From: an uncultured Salinisphaerales bacterium
GTDB lineage: Bacteria; Pseudomonadota; Gammaproteobacteria; Nevskiales; OUC007
NCBI GenBank assembly: GCA_937896565.1
Contig: CALBOV010000112.1
Span: 1 to 51,649, forward strand
Direction of reading: 5' to 3'
DNA: 51,649 nt
Part shown: piece by piece, positions 27,352 through 35,728 of the stretch
Layout: each line of letters opens with the position of its first letter
Numbering within the stretch: position 1 is the first letter of the stretch
Notes under the pieces: generated by a model
The model's input: only the letters and a program-made list of their open reading frames with translations
Told to the model about the DNA's origin: nothing
Databases searched by the model: none
Position numbers and translations under genes: made by a program

Positions 27352-28101
27352 TCAATAGCCGGTATGACTCGTCGGATCCAGCTCCTTCTTGCTGAGCCGC
27401 TCTTCCCGATCCTTGTCCGTCGCCCAGATCACCTGTGGGAACAGCAGCACGCGCAGCAGGCCGATCAGCATGTACAGGTAGCTGAGCGAGAACAGGATTC
27501 CGCAGACGATGGAGATGACCTCGAAATTCGGACTCACGTACTTGATGCCCCACCACGACATCACGTCGGTGAGCGCGGCGGCCAGGCCGATGGGGAACAC
27601 CCACTGGTAGATCCAGAGGTGGTTGAACTGCATCGAGAACGGGATGCCGATGACCAGAAAGCTGGTCGTGAACCCGAACAAATGGGCGTGGGTGAAGGCG
27701 ATGAGCTTGCCCTGCGACATGTTGGCGAAGTACGCCTCGGCGCTGCCGTGCAGATGAAGCTGGTAGGCGATTTCCGCCGCGCCGAAGGCGAACGCGATGC
27801 CGTAGAGGGTGATCGCCAGGGCCAGCCCGCGCTTTACGCCGGTGGGGAAATAGAACAGCGTCAGTGATTCCTTGCTGACCCGGAACGGCACGGCCAGCCG
27901 GCCCAGCCACAGCACGAAGAAGAAGAAGGCGCCCAGCGCGATTGGGCTGCCGATGGACTGCCAGGCTGGTGGCGGTGGCTCCACTTCGACCAGGTCGTCC
28001 ATGTCCAGCGCGTCGAGCACGGACAGGTCGTCCTGGGCGTGGGCCCATTCCGGCCCGAAGATGGCGATGGCCAGAACGGCCAGCATCCAGATGGCTTTCA
28101 C
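27352..28101 (-). CDS. multi-pass membrane protein with signal-like N-terminus, unknown function
   Basis: Several hydrophobic segments; conserved-looking LIAFTHAHLFGFTTSFLVIGIPFSMQFNHLWIYQW. Confidence 0.75.
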   Translation of the reverse strand: MKAIWMLAVLAIAIFGPEWAHAQDDLSVLDALDMDDLVEVEPPPPAWQSIGSPIALGAFFFFVLWLGRLAVPFRVSKESLTLFYFPTGVKRGLALAITLYGIAFAFGAAEIAYQLHLHGSAEAYFANMSQGKLIAFTHAHLFGFTTSFLVIGIPFSMQFNHLWIYQWVFPIGLAAALTDVMSWWGIKYVSPNFEVISIVCGILFSLSYLYMLIGLLRVLLFPQVIWATDKDREERLSKKELDPTSHTGY

Positions 28102-28184
28102 GTGGTCTCCCCCTTGTTTTTTGTCAGTCTAATCGCTTGTGCCCGGAATGCCCGCGCCGTAATGTTCGCCGGGGGGTAAATTCG

Positions 28185-29390
28185 ATGCTCGACGCGGGTC
28201 AGCGACGCACATACGAAGACGGGGAACTGGTCTTCGCCGAGGGTGATGCCGGCGACGTGGCCTATCTGCTGGACGATGGTGCCGTCGAGGTCTTCACCGG
28301 TTCCGGTGACCAGCGCACGGTGTTCGCGACGCTGGGGCCGGGCGAGATCGTCGGCGAGATGGCGTTGATTGATACCCGGCCGCGTTCCGCCAGCGTCCGC
28401 GCCATCGGCACCACCAAGCTCACCGTGATCAGCCGCGAAGGCCTGAGCGATCGCCTGGAATCCGTTGATCCGATGGTTCAGCTCGTGCTGCATAGCATGC
28501 TCGGCCGATTCCGCGTGGCCATGCATCGCGTGCGTAGCGGCGAGGAGGAGCCTGCACCGCGGCGTGTGCCTGAAGCCGAAGCCCTGCCGAATGCGCCGGT
28601 CAACGAGGCGCTGCGCCACGGGGTGTTGCAGCAAAGTCGCATGGAGGCGCGGCTGCGCGATGCCATCGCGGCGGATGCGCTGGAACTGCACTACCAGCCG
28701 ATCGTAAAGCTGCCGCTGGGCAAGCCGGTGGGCTACGAGGCACTGGTGCGCTGGCCAGTGGCCGACGGCGGCGTGATCTCGCCGGCCGAGTTCATTCCGC
28801 TGGCCGAGCAGACATCGCTGATTCTGGAACTGGATGCCTGGGTGATCCGCCGCGCCTGTATGGACTTCATGGCGCAGGGGCGGCGGCTGGCCGGCCAGTA
28901 CGTCAGCGTGAACCTGTCCGGGCGTCAGTTCGCGCAACCGACGGCCTACGACCTGATCGAGTCGACGCTCCAGTCCACCGGGCTGCCGCCGGAGCGGTTG
29001 CAGATCGAGCTCACCGAAGGCGTGGTGATGTCCGACCCGGACCACGCGGCGGAATTGCTCGCCGAATTGCAGAAGCTCGGAATCTCCATCGCCATTGACG
29101 ATTTTGGTACCGGCTACTCCTCGCTGGCCTACCTGCACACGTTCTCGGCGGATGTGCTCAAGCTCGATCTGAGCTTCGCCCGCGAGGTTCGCAAAGGCCC
29201 CAGCGGCGCCCGCATCGTCCGAGGGATTTCGGCGATGGCTGACGAACTGGGGCTGCGTGTGGTCGCCGAGGGCATCGAGGCCGATGCCGAAGGTCGCCAG
29301 CTCTACAAGCTGGGCTGTGGCTGGGGGCAGGGGTTTGGTTACGCACGCCCGCAGCCTCTCGCGCAGCTGCTCGACGATTCCGAGGCGTAG
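28185..29390 (+). CDS. cyclic nucleotide-binding domain plus EAL domain (c-di-GMP phosphodiesterase)
   Basis: GELVFAEGDAGDVAYLL...GPGEIVGEMALIDTRPRSASVRA; EAL motifs GYEALVRW, VNLSGR, IELTEG, IDDFGTGYSSL, VAEGIE, GQGFGYARP. Confidence 0.93.
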   Translation: MLDAGQRRTYEDGELVFAEGDAGDVAYLLDDGAVEVFTGSGDQRTVFATLGPGEIVGEMALIDTRPRSASVRAIGTTKLTVISREGLSDRLESVDPMVQLVLHSMLGRFRVAMHRVRSGEEEPAPRRVPEAEALPNAPVNEALRHGVLQQSRMEARLRDAIAADALELHYQPIVKLPLGKPVGYEALVRWPVADGGVISPAEFIPLAEQTSLILELDAWVIRRACMDFMAQGRRLAGQYVSVNLSGRQFAQPTAYDLIESTLQSTGLPPERLQIELTEGVVMSDPDHAAELLAELQKLGISIAIDDFGTGYSSLAYLHTFSADVLKLDLSFAREVRKGPSGARIVRGISAMADELGLRVVAEGIEADAEGRQLYKLGCGWGQGFGYARPQPLAQLLDDSEA

Positions 29391-29413
29391 TCGGCGCGGC
29401 CGCCAGTTTGGTC

Positions 29414-30511
29414 TCAGGCGGCGAGGCCGCTGCCATGCCTGCGCAGATGGGCGTCCACCTCTTCCGGGCGGAAGTACACACGCAGCTTCCAGGCATCTCG
29501 GGGCCTGCCGCCCAGTGCGTGATCGTCCAGCCAGTCGACCATGTTCAGCAGTGCCTGGACGTCATCATCGGAGTAGTCACGCGGCGGTGCTTCCGGAGGG
29601 AAATGGGTTTCCAGCGGCTGGGCGGCTGCGGCCACGGCTTTGCGCAGGGGCGAACCCGATGGTGAGTCCAGAAAGCCCGGCACGTTCAGCAGCGATCGCC
29701 GCAGGTCCGGCATGTCCGGCAGGTGGCCCAGCCAGTCCAGTTCCACGCCCAGCTTTTGCCGGCACAGCATCCGCAGATTGTCGATCAGCACCGGACTGGC
29801 CTGGGCCGAATGCCGGTTGACCAGCAGCGCGGGACGAAACGCCTGCTGCACCTCGTCGATCAGCGCGACTGCGTCGGGCGCCTGCGCCCGGGCCTGCTGC
29901 CGCAGCCAGTCCAGGCTGAAGGCGCGTCGATCCTCCGGCAGCGCCAGATCGGCTTCCAGCGCCTCGCCCAGCGTTTCGTGGTGTCGGAACACCGATTGCA
30001 GCGTGCGCAGCAACGCGCTCTTGATGAAGCCATAGGCGTTCATCACCGCGGCTGGCTCGGGCTCGGTGACGATCACGCCGTCGTCCGCCGCGTCGAAGAA
30101 ATCCAGCGTGTTGAAGGCGACGCCGGCGCCGAGGTCGAGCATGACCACATCGGCGTCCAGCGCGCGAATGTGACGGAGCAGTTTCTGCTTGAGCCAGTGC
30201 GGCGGATTGGCCATGCCCGGGAATGACTCCGCGCCACTGCAAAGTCGCAGATGGGGCAGGCCGGTGGGGATGAGCAGCGGCTCCAGGCTGTCGGTTTTCC
30301 GACGCAGGAAATCCGCCAGTGTCGGTGTCTGCCGGCGGATGCCCAGGTAGCTGTGCAGGTTGGCGGCGCCGAGGTCCAGATCGATCAGCACGACGCGCCG
30401 CTGCTGGCGCGCCCAGTGACAGGCCAGCGCGGTCGACACGATGCTCTTGCCGACGCCGCCCTTGCCGCCGCCGATGGCGATGATCCGCTTGGCCTTGCGT
30501 TCGAGTTTCAC
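29414..30511 (-). CDS. MinD/ParA-family (FleN-like) P-loop ATPase
   Basis: IIAIGGGKGGVGKSIVSTALACHWA deviant Walker A; VVLIDLDLGAANLHSYLG; VVMLDLGAGVAFNTLDFF. Confidence 0.9.
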   Translation of the reverse strand: MKLERKAKRIIAIGGGKGGVGKSIVSTALACHWARQQRRVVLIDLDLGAANLHSYLGIRRQTPTLADFLRRKTDSLEPLLIPTGLPHLRLCSGAESFPGMANPPHWLKQKLLRHIRALDADVVMLDLGAGVAFNTLDFFDAADDGVIVTEPEPAAVMNAYGFIKSALLRTLQSVFRHHETLGEALEADLALPEDRRAFSLDWLRQQARAQAPDAVALIDEVQQAFRPALLVNRHSAQASPVLIDNLRMLCRQKLGVELDWLGHLPDMPDLRRSLLNVPGFLDSPSGSPLRKAVAAAAQPLETHFPPEAPPRDYSDDDVQALLNMVDWLDDHALGGRPRDAWKLRVYFRPEEVDAHLRRHGSGLAA

Positions 30512-30536
30512 TGCTGGTCGCTGGTCCGGACGATAA

Positions 30537-30591
30537 CGGGAGCCTGCCGGCTGAGCCGGCCATTGCCCTGGAGAGGCAAGTTTGGGTCCCG
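30537..30591 (-). other. candidate structured RNA (three-way junction) in leader of ParA-like gene
   Basis: Minus strand CGGGA...TCCCG closing stem enclosing TTGCC/GGCAA and GCCGGC-TCA-GCCGGC hairpins. Confidence 0.35.
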
Positions 30592-30639
30592 GCAGCCCGC
30601 TGCGGCCGTGCGTTCGCCAGCGTCAGGCGGCTGACGGCA

Positions 30640-31428
30640 TCAGCCGGATTTCAGTCGCACCAGCAACATCGTCGCGGCCTTTTGCACCGTGCGGTTCACC
30701 GCGGCGGGAACGGCGTCGTCCGCGTCCGGCGGTTCCAGCGTTTCGACCGACTGGCCGATGAAGCCGTCGTACAGAGCCTCGCGCCGCGCCGCCTCCAGGC
30801 TGCCGGCGTCGATTGCGCTTGCATGCGTGATTCGCAGCTGCCGATCGGTGGCGAGCAGCACGAAGAACTGCTGTCCTTCGTGTTGCCCGGGCACGATGAT
30901 GGCCGTGCCGATCGGGCGGCGTTCCCGGACGGGCACGTAGATGGTGTTCTCGTCCTCGGCGGCGAGGGTTACGCCGCGGGCTGCGGCGCGGGCGATTTCC
31001 CGGTCCGTGAAGATCGCGTCGACGAGCTTGTAGGTCGTCACGTCGGGGAACAACGCGCGGACCGCTTTCGGGATCAGGTTGCTGGTGTCCAGCCAGTCGC
31101 CGGGCGCGTCGGGGGTCGAACTGTCCGAACCAGGACTGGATCGCGCCTCCGACTCGGCGCCATTTCGGACGCCGTCGCCGTCCGCGTCCAGCGCCGCGAT
31201 CTTCGCGAAGGCTCCGGCATTCAGGCCGGCATCCTTGAACTGCTGACCATACTGGTTGACCGGCGTGCCGCCGCCGTCCTTGTGGCAGGCGTTGCAGGAG
31301 GGCATGTAACCGAACTGGTTCTTGTACAGCCGCGCGAAGGCGGGCTCCGCCTGCGCCGGCGTGCCGAGCAGCCAGCCCGCGGCGATCAGCGTGGGTAGTG
31401 CGAGCCTGCGAAACGGGGTGGGGCGCAT
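30640..31428 (-). CDS. secreted monoheme c-type cytochrome-like protein with EF-hand-like segment and C-terminal domain of unknown function
   Basis: Signal peptide; PSCNACHKDGG heme motif; LDADGDGVRNGAE. Confidence 0.8.
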   Translation of the reverse strand: MRPTPFRRLALPTLIAAGWLLGTPAQAEPAFARLYKNQFGYMPSCNACHKDGGGTPVNQYGQQFKDAGLNAGAFAKIAALDADGDGVRNGAESEARSSPGSDSSTPDAPGDWLDTSNLIPKAVRALFPDVTTYKLVDAIFTDREIARAAARGVTLAAEDENTIYVPVRERRPIGTAIIVPGQHEGQQFFVLLATDRQLRITHASAIDAGSLEAARREALYDGFIGQSVETLEPPDADDAVPAAVNRTVQKAATMLLVRLKSG

Positions 31429-31437
31429 CGGTCGTCC

Positions 31438-33156
31438 TCAGAAATCGAACAGCGCGGGGATTTGCTCGCGCATCGGTGTCAGCGGGTCGTCGCCGTTGGC
31501 CAGCGCCTGTTCCAGATGTTCACGTTGCCAGGAGCCTTCCGGCGGCATCAACTGGCCGGCCTTGCGCGTGCCGCGATAGCGCTCGTAGTCCAGCGCGTCA
31601 CGAATCTTGTCGGTGGCCTGGATGTGATCCAGCACGTCGGCCTCGGTGCCGCCGGCCATGAAGTTCAGGCGGGCGTTGGGATTGTCACGATGACAGCCGA
31701 AACAGTAGGTCTCGAAGGGTTTGAGCGGCGAGTCGGCGGCCAGTTGCAGCGGGGGTTCGCCCTCGCGTATGGGCGGTGACAGTTCGGTGAGCGGCAGGCC
31801 CCAGCGCGTCGCTCGGGCATCCGCACCCAGCCGGGCCAGCAACGCCAGCATGATCTCGGTGCGACGGAACGGAACCGCCCCAACGTGCTCGTTCAGCGAT
31901 GAGTCGTTCAGCGCGGCGAGGATAGCGTTGACCCCTCCGGTACGTCGCAGGCGGTCGATGTCCGTTGGAGTGAAGGCCTGCGCCAGCGCGTATACCGCAT
32001 CCAGGTCCCGCGGCTGCGCCCAGCGTGCCGGGGGGCGCCGGGTCAGTGGATCGAACTCGGCCGGCAGCGGCGGCAGCGCGTCGAAGGCCTCCAGCTTGTC
32101 CTCCCCGCGCTGGTCGTCACCGCCAGCATCGCGGCCGAACACGGCGCGCTTGAGGCCGGCCAGCCAACCGCCCTGGTACAGGTCATCCTCCAGCGGGTTG
32201 CGGTTGTTCAGGTCGTTGTCCGGTACCTCGAAACCGCGCTCGGGCCAGTTGGTGGCCAGACGGGTTGCCAGTGCGGTGGCTGACTCCGACGCCGGGTCGT
32301 AGCTGCCGGGTGCCAGTGCGTAGCGCAGCGCCTCGGTCAGCAGCTCGCGGCGGCATTGATCGCCGGGGCCGCCTTCGCCGCAGCCATCCAGCCAGATGCG
32401 TTGGGCCAGAGGGATCATGTTGGCGATGTCCGTCGCGTTGTCGATGGCTTCGGGTGCGGCCAGCCGCACGCTGGTCGGCGCGCCGTGCAGGTTGGCGGCC
32501 TCGGGATGCGCCGCGACGATGCGTTCCGCGATCACCGGGGCGGCGTTGGTTTCTTCCCAGGGGCGGACCGGAAAGATCGCCGCGGCATTCTGGTGGCAGG
32601 TCAGGCAGACCCCGCGCCGGGCATAGACGATGCGCGGCGTGCAGCCTTCGCAGTAGTCCTGGACGAGCTGGAATTCGTAGCGACCGGCGGCCTCGTTGTA
32701 GGACAGCACCTCGATCTCGTCGGCGGCGTCGACAAAGCCGAGGAACAACCGCCCCCGCAGTGGCGGAGCCAGGGCGGAGCCGGGCGGCGGCGTGATGTCT
32801 GCCGACAGCACGACGCGCGGATCGGCGAAGGAGGAGCGTCCCTTCTGCAGCGAGCGGCCGTGCGGGATGAGTACCGTGGTCGGGCGCCGGCCCTGGGCAT
32901 CCAGTGTGGCGAGCCAGTCGACGACGGATTCGAACGGGTAGGGCAGCGCGCCGTTCTGCGCGACGAGCTGGTCGAACAGTGATCGGGTGCCCTCGGGCGG
33001 CAGGTCCGAATTCGGGATCACCCGTGCGGACAGGCTGGCCGGGTCGTAAAGCGGCGGCAGCCGTTCGGCCAGATCGTGAACGCCGACACTGTCATCACCG
33101 CCGCCACATCCGGTGGCGAGCAGTGCGATGAACGCGGCGGCGACGACGGTCTTCAT
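31438..33156 (-). CDS. diheme c-type cytochrome lipoprotein, unknown function
   Basis: MKTVVAAAFIALLATGCGGG lipobox; heme motifs GVCLTCHQN and TYCFGCHRD. Confidence 0.82.
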   Translation of the reverse strand: MKTVVAAAFIALLATGCGGGDDSVGVHDLAERLPPLYDPASLSARVIPNSDLPPEGTRSLFDQLVAQNGALPYPFESVVDWLATLDAQGRRPTTVLIPHGRSLQKGRSSFADPRVVLSADITPPPGSALAPPLRGRLFLGFVDAADEIEVLSYNEAAGRYEFQLVQDYCEGCTPRIVYARRGVCLTCHQNAAAIFPVRPWEETNAAPVIAERIVAAHPEAANLHGAPTSVRLAAPEAIDNATDIANMIPLAQRIWLDGCGEGGPGDQCRRELLTEALRYALAPGSYDPASESATALATRLATNWPERGFEVPDNDLNNRNPLEDDLYQGGWLAGLKRAVFGRDAGGDDQRGEDKLEAFDALPPLPAEFDPLTRRPPARWAQPRDLDAVYALAQAFTPTDIDRLRRTGGVNAILAALNDSSLNEHVGAVPFRRTEIMLALLARLGADARATRWGLPLTELSPPIREGEPPLQLAADSPLKPFETYCFGCHRDNPNARLNFMAGGTEADVLDHIQATDKIRDALDYERYRGTRKAGQLMPPEGSWQREHLEQALANGDDPLTPMREQIPALFDF

Positions 33157-33222
33157 GGGCGGCAGTCTGCGACGTCGGGTCGCGTGATGCCGCCGCTGTC
33201 CAGGGCCGAACATGCGCAACGG

Positions 33223-35619
33223 CTACATCAGCTTCAGGAATTCGGTCAGCGCCGCCTTGTCTTCGGCGGGCAGGTCCACGCCGAACTGGTGCCCCTTGTT
33301 CTCGATCAGGTCATCGCATTTCTGGAACACGGGCTTGTGGGGATCGGAACTGGCGAAGTACGCCACCGGCGTCCCCGTCTTCACTGGCAGCTGGATCAGG
33401 CCTTGCCCATCCTCGCGTGGCGCGACCTTGATGTCGGTCGTGGTCACCGAGACCTTTTGTGGCCGGTGCGGCTCGTCGTTGGGGTCATCCGACATCAGCA
33501 GCCGCTTCATCGCGATTTCGTACTGCGCGATTCGGCCCGCCACCGTGTAGTCGATGCCGCCGTCGTCCAGATAGGTCAGCTCGCCCAGCGCGTTGTTGTG
33601 CAGGAACGGCGCGATTGCCCAGACATTGATCAGCGAAATGTTGCGGTAGTAGCCCGCGCCGTCGTCGGCAAAGGTCTCCCCTTGCTCGGCGGGGCCGCCA
33701 ATGGTCTTGGTGCCCACTTCGTTGCCGCCGATCAGCGGCACCATGCGGTTGATCTTCTTCGGCTCGGAGCCCGGTGACGGCCGGTCGCGGTAGGTCTCGG
33801 AGGCGAATTCCTCCCAGATGTGGCCGGTGGAATGGTTGTCATGGCGAGCGCGGCAGCTGTTCACGCCGACCACGTTGTAGGCCGTGGGCTCGTCGTTGCC
33901 CAGCCAGTCCTGGCCGAACACGCCGTTCTCGGCGAATTGCTTCGGCTGCCATTCGTCGTCCCCGGTCCGCACCAGGTATTGCTCGCGGAAGGTTTCGGAT
34001 TCGAGCTGGGCGTCGGTGAACTCGTGCCGCCAGAAATCCTCGGAGCCGAACACGTGACCCTCGTAGAAGCGCTCCAGCGCGTCGGGGTCGCCGACGATGG
34101 CGTCGGGTGGCACCTTGGTGGAGTGGCATTGCGCGCAGTTGCGGGCGTAGACCTTGCGGCCGGCCGGCACCTGTTCGAGGTCGATGAACGTGTCACCCGG
34201 CGTGCCGTCCACATCGGTAGCGTGGAGCAGGTAGGTCGGTCCACCGGTCAGCAGGTAGGCGGCGAGATCCTCCATCTTGGCGTCGGCGTAATTCCAGGCG
34301 TCGCAGTCGATCGCGCACTGCTGGATCGACATGGGTTTCTGGGTCGAGCCGTCACCGAAGAAATCGCCCGGCACCGGGAAGTTTGGCACCCAGCATTCCT
34401 CGGTGCACATGCCGATGTTGATGTAGACGCGCAGCAGCGCCAGCCGGTCGCCCACGGAATCCTCGGCGCCCTTGAGCACATGCTGGGTCGGCGCGGTGCT
34501 GATTTCACCGGTGAGCGGGTGCTTCATCTCGTGCTGGAAGATGCGCTTGTTGATGAAGTCGGTGATGTTGTTCTGGGTGCCGGGGTTGTGCTGGAAATCA
34601 TTGGGGTTGAGCGAGGTGTCGACGGTGCCGACGCGGGCTGCGCCCACGGCCTGAACCGCGAAGTTGTCCCGCGGCACGGCGGACAGGAACGCCGCCAGCG
34701 GCTGGTTCACGTACTGGTTGCCGATCAGCCCCATGATGTTTTCCCACTCCGGCTCATTGGGATTCGCCGGCGGATTGGTGGGGTCGAACGCGGCGTGGCA
34801 TTGCACGCAGGGGTGGCCGATCATGAAGCGCTTCTGCGACTCGATCTCGCCGTCTTCATAGGGTGCGGTGCGCGGGTCGTAGACCACATTTCCCGCCTCG
34901 TCGACGGTCGGGTCGCGGAAATACTTGCGGTAGCCGATCACCCCGGAGGATTTCGGGTCGTCGCAGCGGTCCAGCCAGTACGTCGAGGCGTCACCCTGCT
35001 CGCAATCCGGATCGTTGATCAGGCCCCATTTGGTGTAGCGGTAAGGTCGGTGCCTGGTGTGCATCCACTCGCCGTAGTGCATGTTCTCGTAGCCGATGGT
35101 GCGGGCGAGGTGGATGTCGTTGAGATCCTGGTTGCCGAAGGTGCCCTTGAACCAGACGTCACGACCGCGTCGCACGGCCTCCCGCAGTCGGCGAGCCTTG
35201 TCGGGATCTTCGGCTTCCACGTCCTCGAACAGCGCGCCGACGATGCGACAGCCTTCCGCGTCGTACTTCGTTGGCTGCGGGTTGTCGCAGGTCGGTGGCG
35301 GCGCCTGCGGGATCGGGGCGATGTCCCAGGTGATCGGGCCGTTGCGCTCGTGCGTCGCCGGGCTGGTGCCCTCGTGCCAGATCTTCTTGGCCGCGAGGGT
35401 GTTGTAGAAGTTGTCCTCGTACCACTGGGCGTCGGCCTGGACCTTCGGCGAGCCGCGGTAAACCCCCATCGGAAAGCCCTTGGAGGCCAGGTCGTCCGGT
35501 GTGGGGCTGCGCAGCGTGCGCGTGAACGGATCGTCCTTGACCGGATACGTGGTCTCGGCGGCGTGGACCGGAATGATGCCGACGGCCATCAGGCAGGCCA
35601 GCAAGGTGATTGTTTTCAT
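33223..35619 (-). CDS. large periplasmic diheme c-type cytochrome of unknown function
   Basis: MKTITLLACLMAVGIIPVHA signal peptide; heme motifs PCVQCHAAF and NCAQCHSTK; C-terminal ISLINVWAIAPFLHNNALGELTYLDDG. Confidence 0.85.
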   Translation of the reverse strand: MKTITLLACLMAVGIIPVHAAETTYPVKDDPFTRTLRSPTPDDLASKGFPMGVYRGSPKVQADAQWYEDNFYNTLAAKKIWHEGTSPATHERNGPITWDIAPIPQAPPPTCDNPQPTKYDAEGCRIVGALFEDVEAEDPDKARRLREAVRRGRDVWFKGTFGNQDLNDIHLARTIGYENMHYGEWMHTRHRPYRYTKWGLINDPDCEQGDASTYWLDRCDDPKSSGVIGYRKYFRDPTVDEAGNVVYDPRTAPYEDGEIESQKRFMIGHPCVQCHAAFDPTNPPANPNEPEWENIMGLIGNQYVNQPLAAFLSAVPRDNFAVQAVGAARVGTVDTSLNPNDFQHNPGTQNNITDFINKRIFQHEMKHPLTGEISTAPTQHVLKGAEDSVGDRLALLRVYINIGMCTEECWVPNFPVPGDFFGDGSTQKPMSIQQCAIDCDAWNYADAKMEDLAAYLLTGGPTYLLHATDVDGTPGDTFIDLEQVPAGRKVYARNCAQCHSTKVPPDAIVGDPDALERFYEGHVFGSEDFWRHEFTDAQLESETFREQYLVRTGDDEWQPKQFAENGVFGQDWLGNDEPTAYNVVGVNSCRARHDNHSTGHIWEEFASETYRDRPSPGSEPKKINRMVPLIGGNEVGTKTIGGPAEQGETFADDGAGYYRNISLINVWAIAPFLHNNALGELTYLDDGGIDYTVAGRIAQYEIAMKRLLMSDDPNDEPHRPQKVSVTTTDIKVAPREDGQGLIQLPVKTGTPVAYFASSDPHKPVFQKCDDLIENKGHQFGVDLPAEDKAALTEFLKLM

Positions 35620-35642
35620 TTGTGTCTCCCCGTTGCGTCCGC

Positions 35643-35670
35643 ATGGTACGACATGCCCACGGCGGGTCAA
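35643..35670 (-). promoter_or_regulatory. sigma-70-like promoter for cytochrome operon
   Basis: Minus strand TTGACC-N16-TACCAT, about 25-50 nt upstream of 35619 start. Confidence 0.5.
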
Positions 35671-35728
35671 CGCCGGGCCTCGTCGTCCGATGTTTGCCCG
35701 GCGCGCGCGGCGCGGCGAGAATGCGCGC

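Noticed and set aside
26855-28048. 397-aa ORF joining the MOSC domain to a low-complexity N-terminal extension
   Set aside because: N-terminal part is an out-of-frame shadow of the membrane protein gene; MOSC family start fits ATG at 27319.
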